A stretch of 64,000 nucleotides of DNA from Bordetella parapertussis (GTDB taxonomy: Bacteria; Pseudomonadota; Gammaproteobacteria; Burkholderiales; Burkholderiaceae_C): the NCBI GenBank assembly GCA_945878355.1, contig CAMCTC010000006.1:24836-88835 (forward strand), given 5' to 3'. Position 1 is the stretch's first letter, and each line of letters begins with the position of its first letter. The notes beneath the pieces are model-generated. The model saw only the letters and a program-made list of their open reading frames with translations. It ran no database searches and was not told the origin of the DNA. The position numbers and the translations under genes are program-made. This document shows positions 63,762 through 64,000 of the stretch, piece by piece.

Positions 63762-64000
63762 ATGGGCAAGCTCACGGCGAAAGAAGTCGAGAAGAAGGCC
63801 ACTCCCGGGCTCAAGGGGACGGGGGCAGACTGACCCTCCAGATTACCAAGGCCGGCGTGAAGTCTTGGCTGTTCCGCTACATGATCGACGGTAGAGCCTA
63901 CGCGATGGGACTAGGCCCTGTGCATACGATCACGCTGGCTCAGGCCAGGCAAAGGGCGACCGACGCCCGCCGGATGGTCCTCGACGGCATCAACCCGCTG
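63762..64000 (+). CDS. Phage-type tyrosine integrase, N-terminal arm-binding domain (3' partial)
   Basis: The frame from ATG 63762 is open to the window edge (79 codons). LTLQITKAGVKSWLFRYMID followed by GRAYAMGLGPVHTITLAQAR and ARRMVLDGINPL is the DUF4102/arm-DNA-binding domain of P4-like site-specific integrases. Residues 8-19 (RSREEGHSRAQG) do not fit the family, whereas the +1 frame of the same bases reads KEVEKKATPGLKG, which does. This indicates an extra A near 63780 and a missing G near 63816-63819 that compensate. The catalytic domain lies beyond the window. The gene marks the likely left end of an integrated element. Confidence 0.8.

Overview
The window is a high-GC (by eye about two thirds G+C) chromosomal segment of a betaproteobacterium of the order Burkholderiales. 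The evidence is the housekeeping gene order leuC-ecn-leuD-leuB-asd-fimV-truA-trpF-trpB-trpA-accD-folC-dedD-cvpA-purF-metZ-gltX, which is typical of that order, together with orphan Bug-type binding proteins and TRAP and Liv transporters. I cannot name the genus securely; a Leptothrix, Rubrivivax or Comamonas-like relative would fit.

Layout. 1-5000: end of an osmoprotectant-type ABC permease and a large SNF2-family ATPase. 5166-24102: a nearly gap-free plus-strand biosynthetic block for leucine, aspartate-family amino acids, tryptophan, fatty acids, folate, purines, methionine and glutamyl-tRNA, with many 4-bp stop/start overlaps. 24181-24447: tRNA-Ala(GGC), tRNA-Glu(UUC) and a strong intrinsic terminator. 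24500-26550: an accessory patch with an amidohydrolase remnant, a MarR regulator and a Rieske oxygenase. 26851-30950: isoprenoid genes ispA and dxs, then an EgtB/SenA-like protein that has lost its iron ligands. 31063-34908: a TonB-dependent receptor and a sensor kinase whose response regulator survives only as a remnant. 35017-41815: a Bug protein, an atypical SDR and a three-gene branched-chain-type ABC transporter in which permease and both ATPases are fused. 42137-44682: a CBS protein, a PRPP-synthetase homologue carrying an in-frame palindromic repeat, and an HSL-type esterase. 44833-52213: a TRAP transporter divergent from 5-oxoprolinase and pyroglutamyl peptidase, a plausible pyroglutamate uptake and use unit. 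52373-55136: SDR, beta-hydroxyacid dehydrogenase and metallo-beta-lactamase enzymes. 55152-60159: DUF1003 protein, cobalt-type nitrile hydratase operon, recJ and an RpfE-like gene. 60199-63278: membrane protein, DMT exporter and GST. 63762-64000: start of a phage-type tyrosine integrase running off the window, so a mobile island probably begins there.

The most unusual items are: a palindromic repeat of about 80 bp present twice, once intergenic and once inserted in frame directly after the catalytic KRR of a PRPP synthetase; the LivM-LivG-LivF triple fusion; the EgtB/SenA-like protein with all three metal ligands replaced; the decapitated two-component system; and an integrase whose first residues look like two compensating frameshifts. 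No CRISPR array, complete insertion sequence, prophage or rRNA operon was seen.
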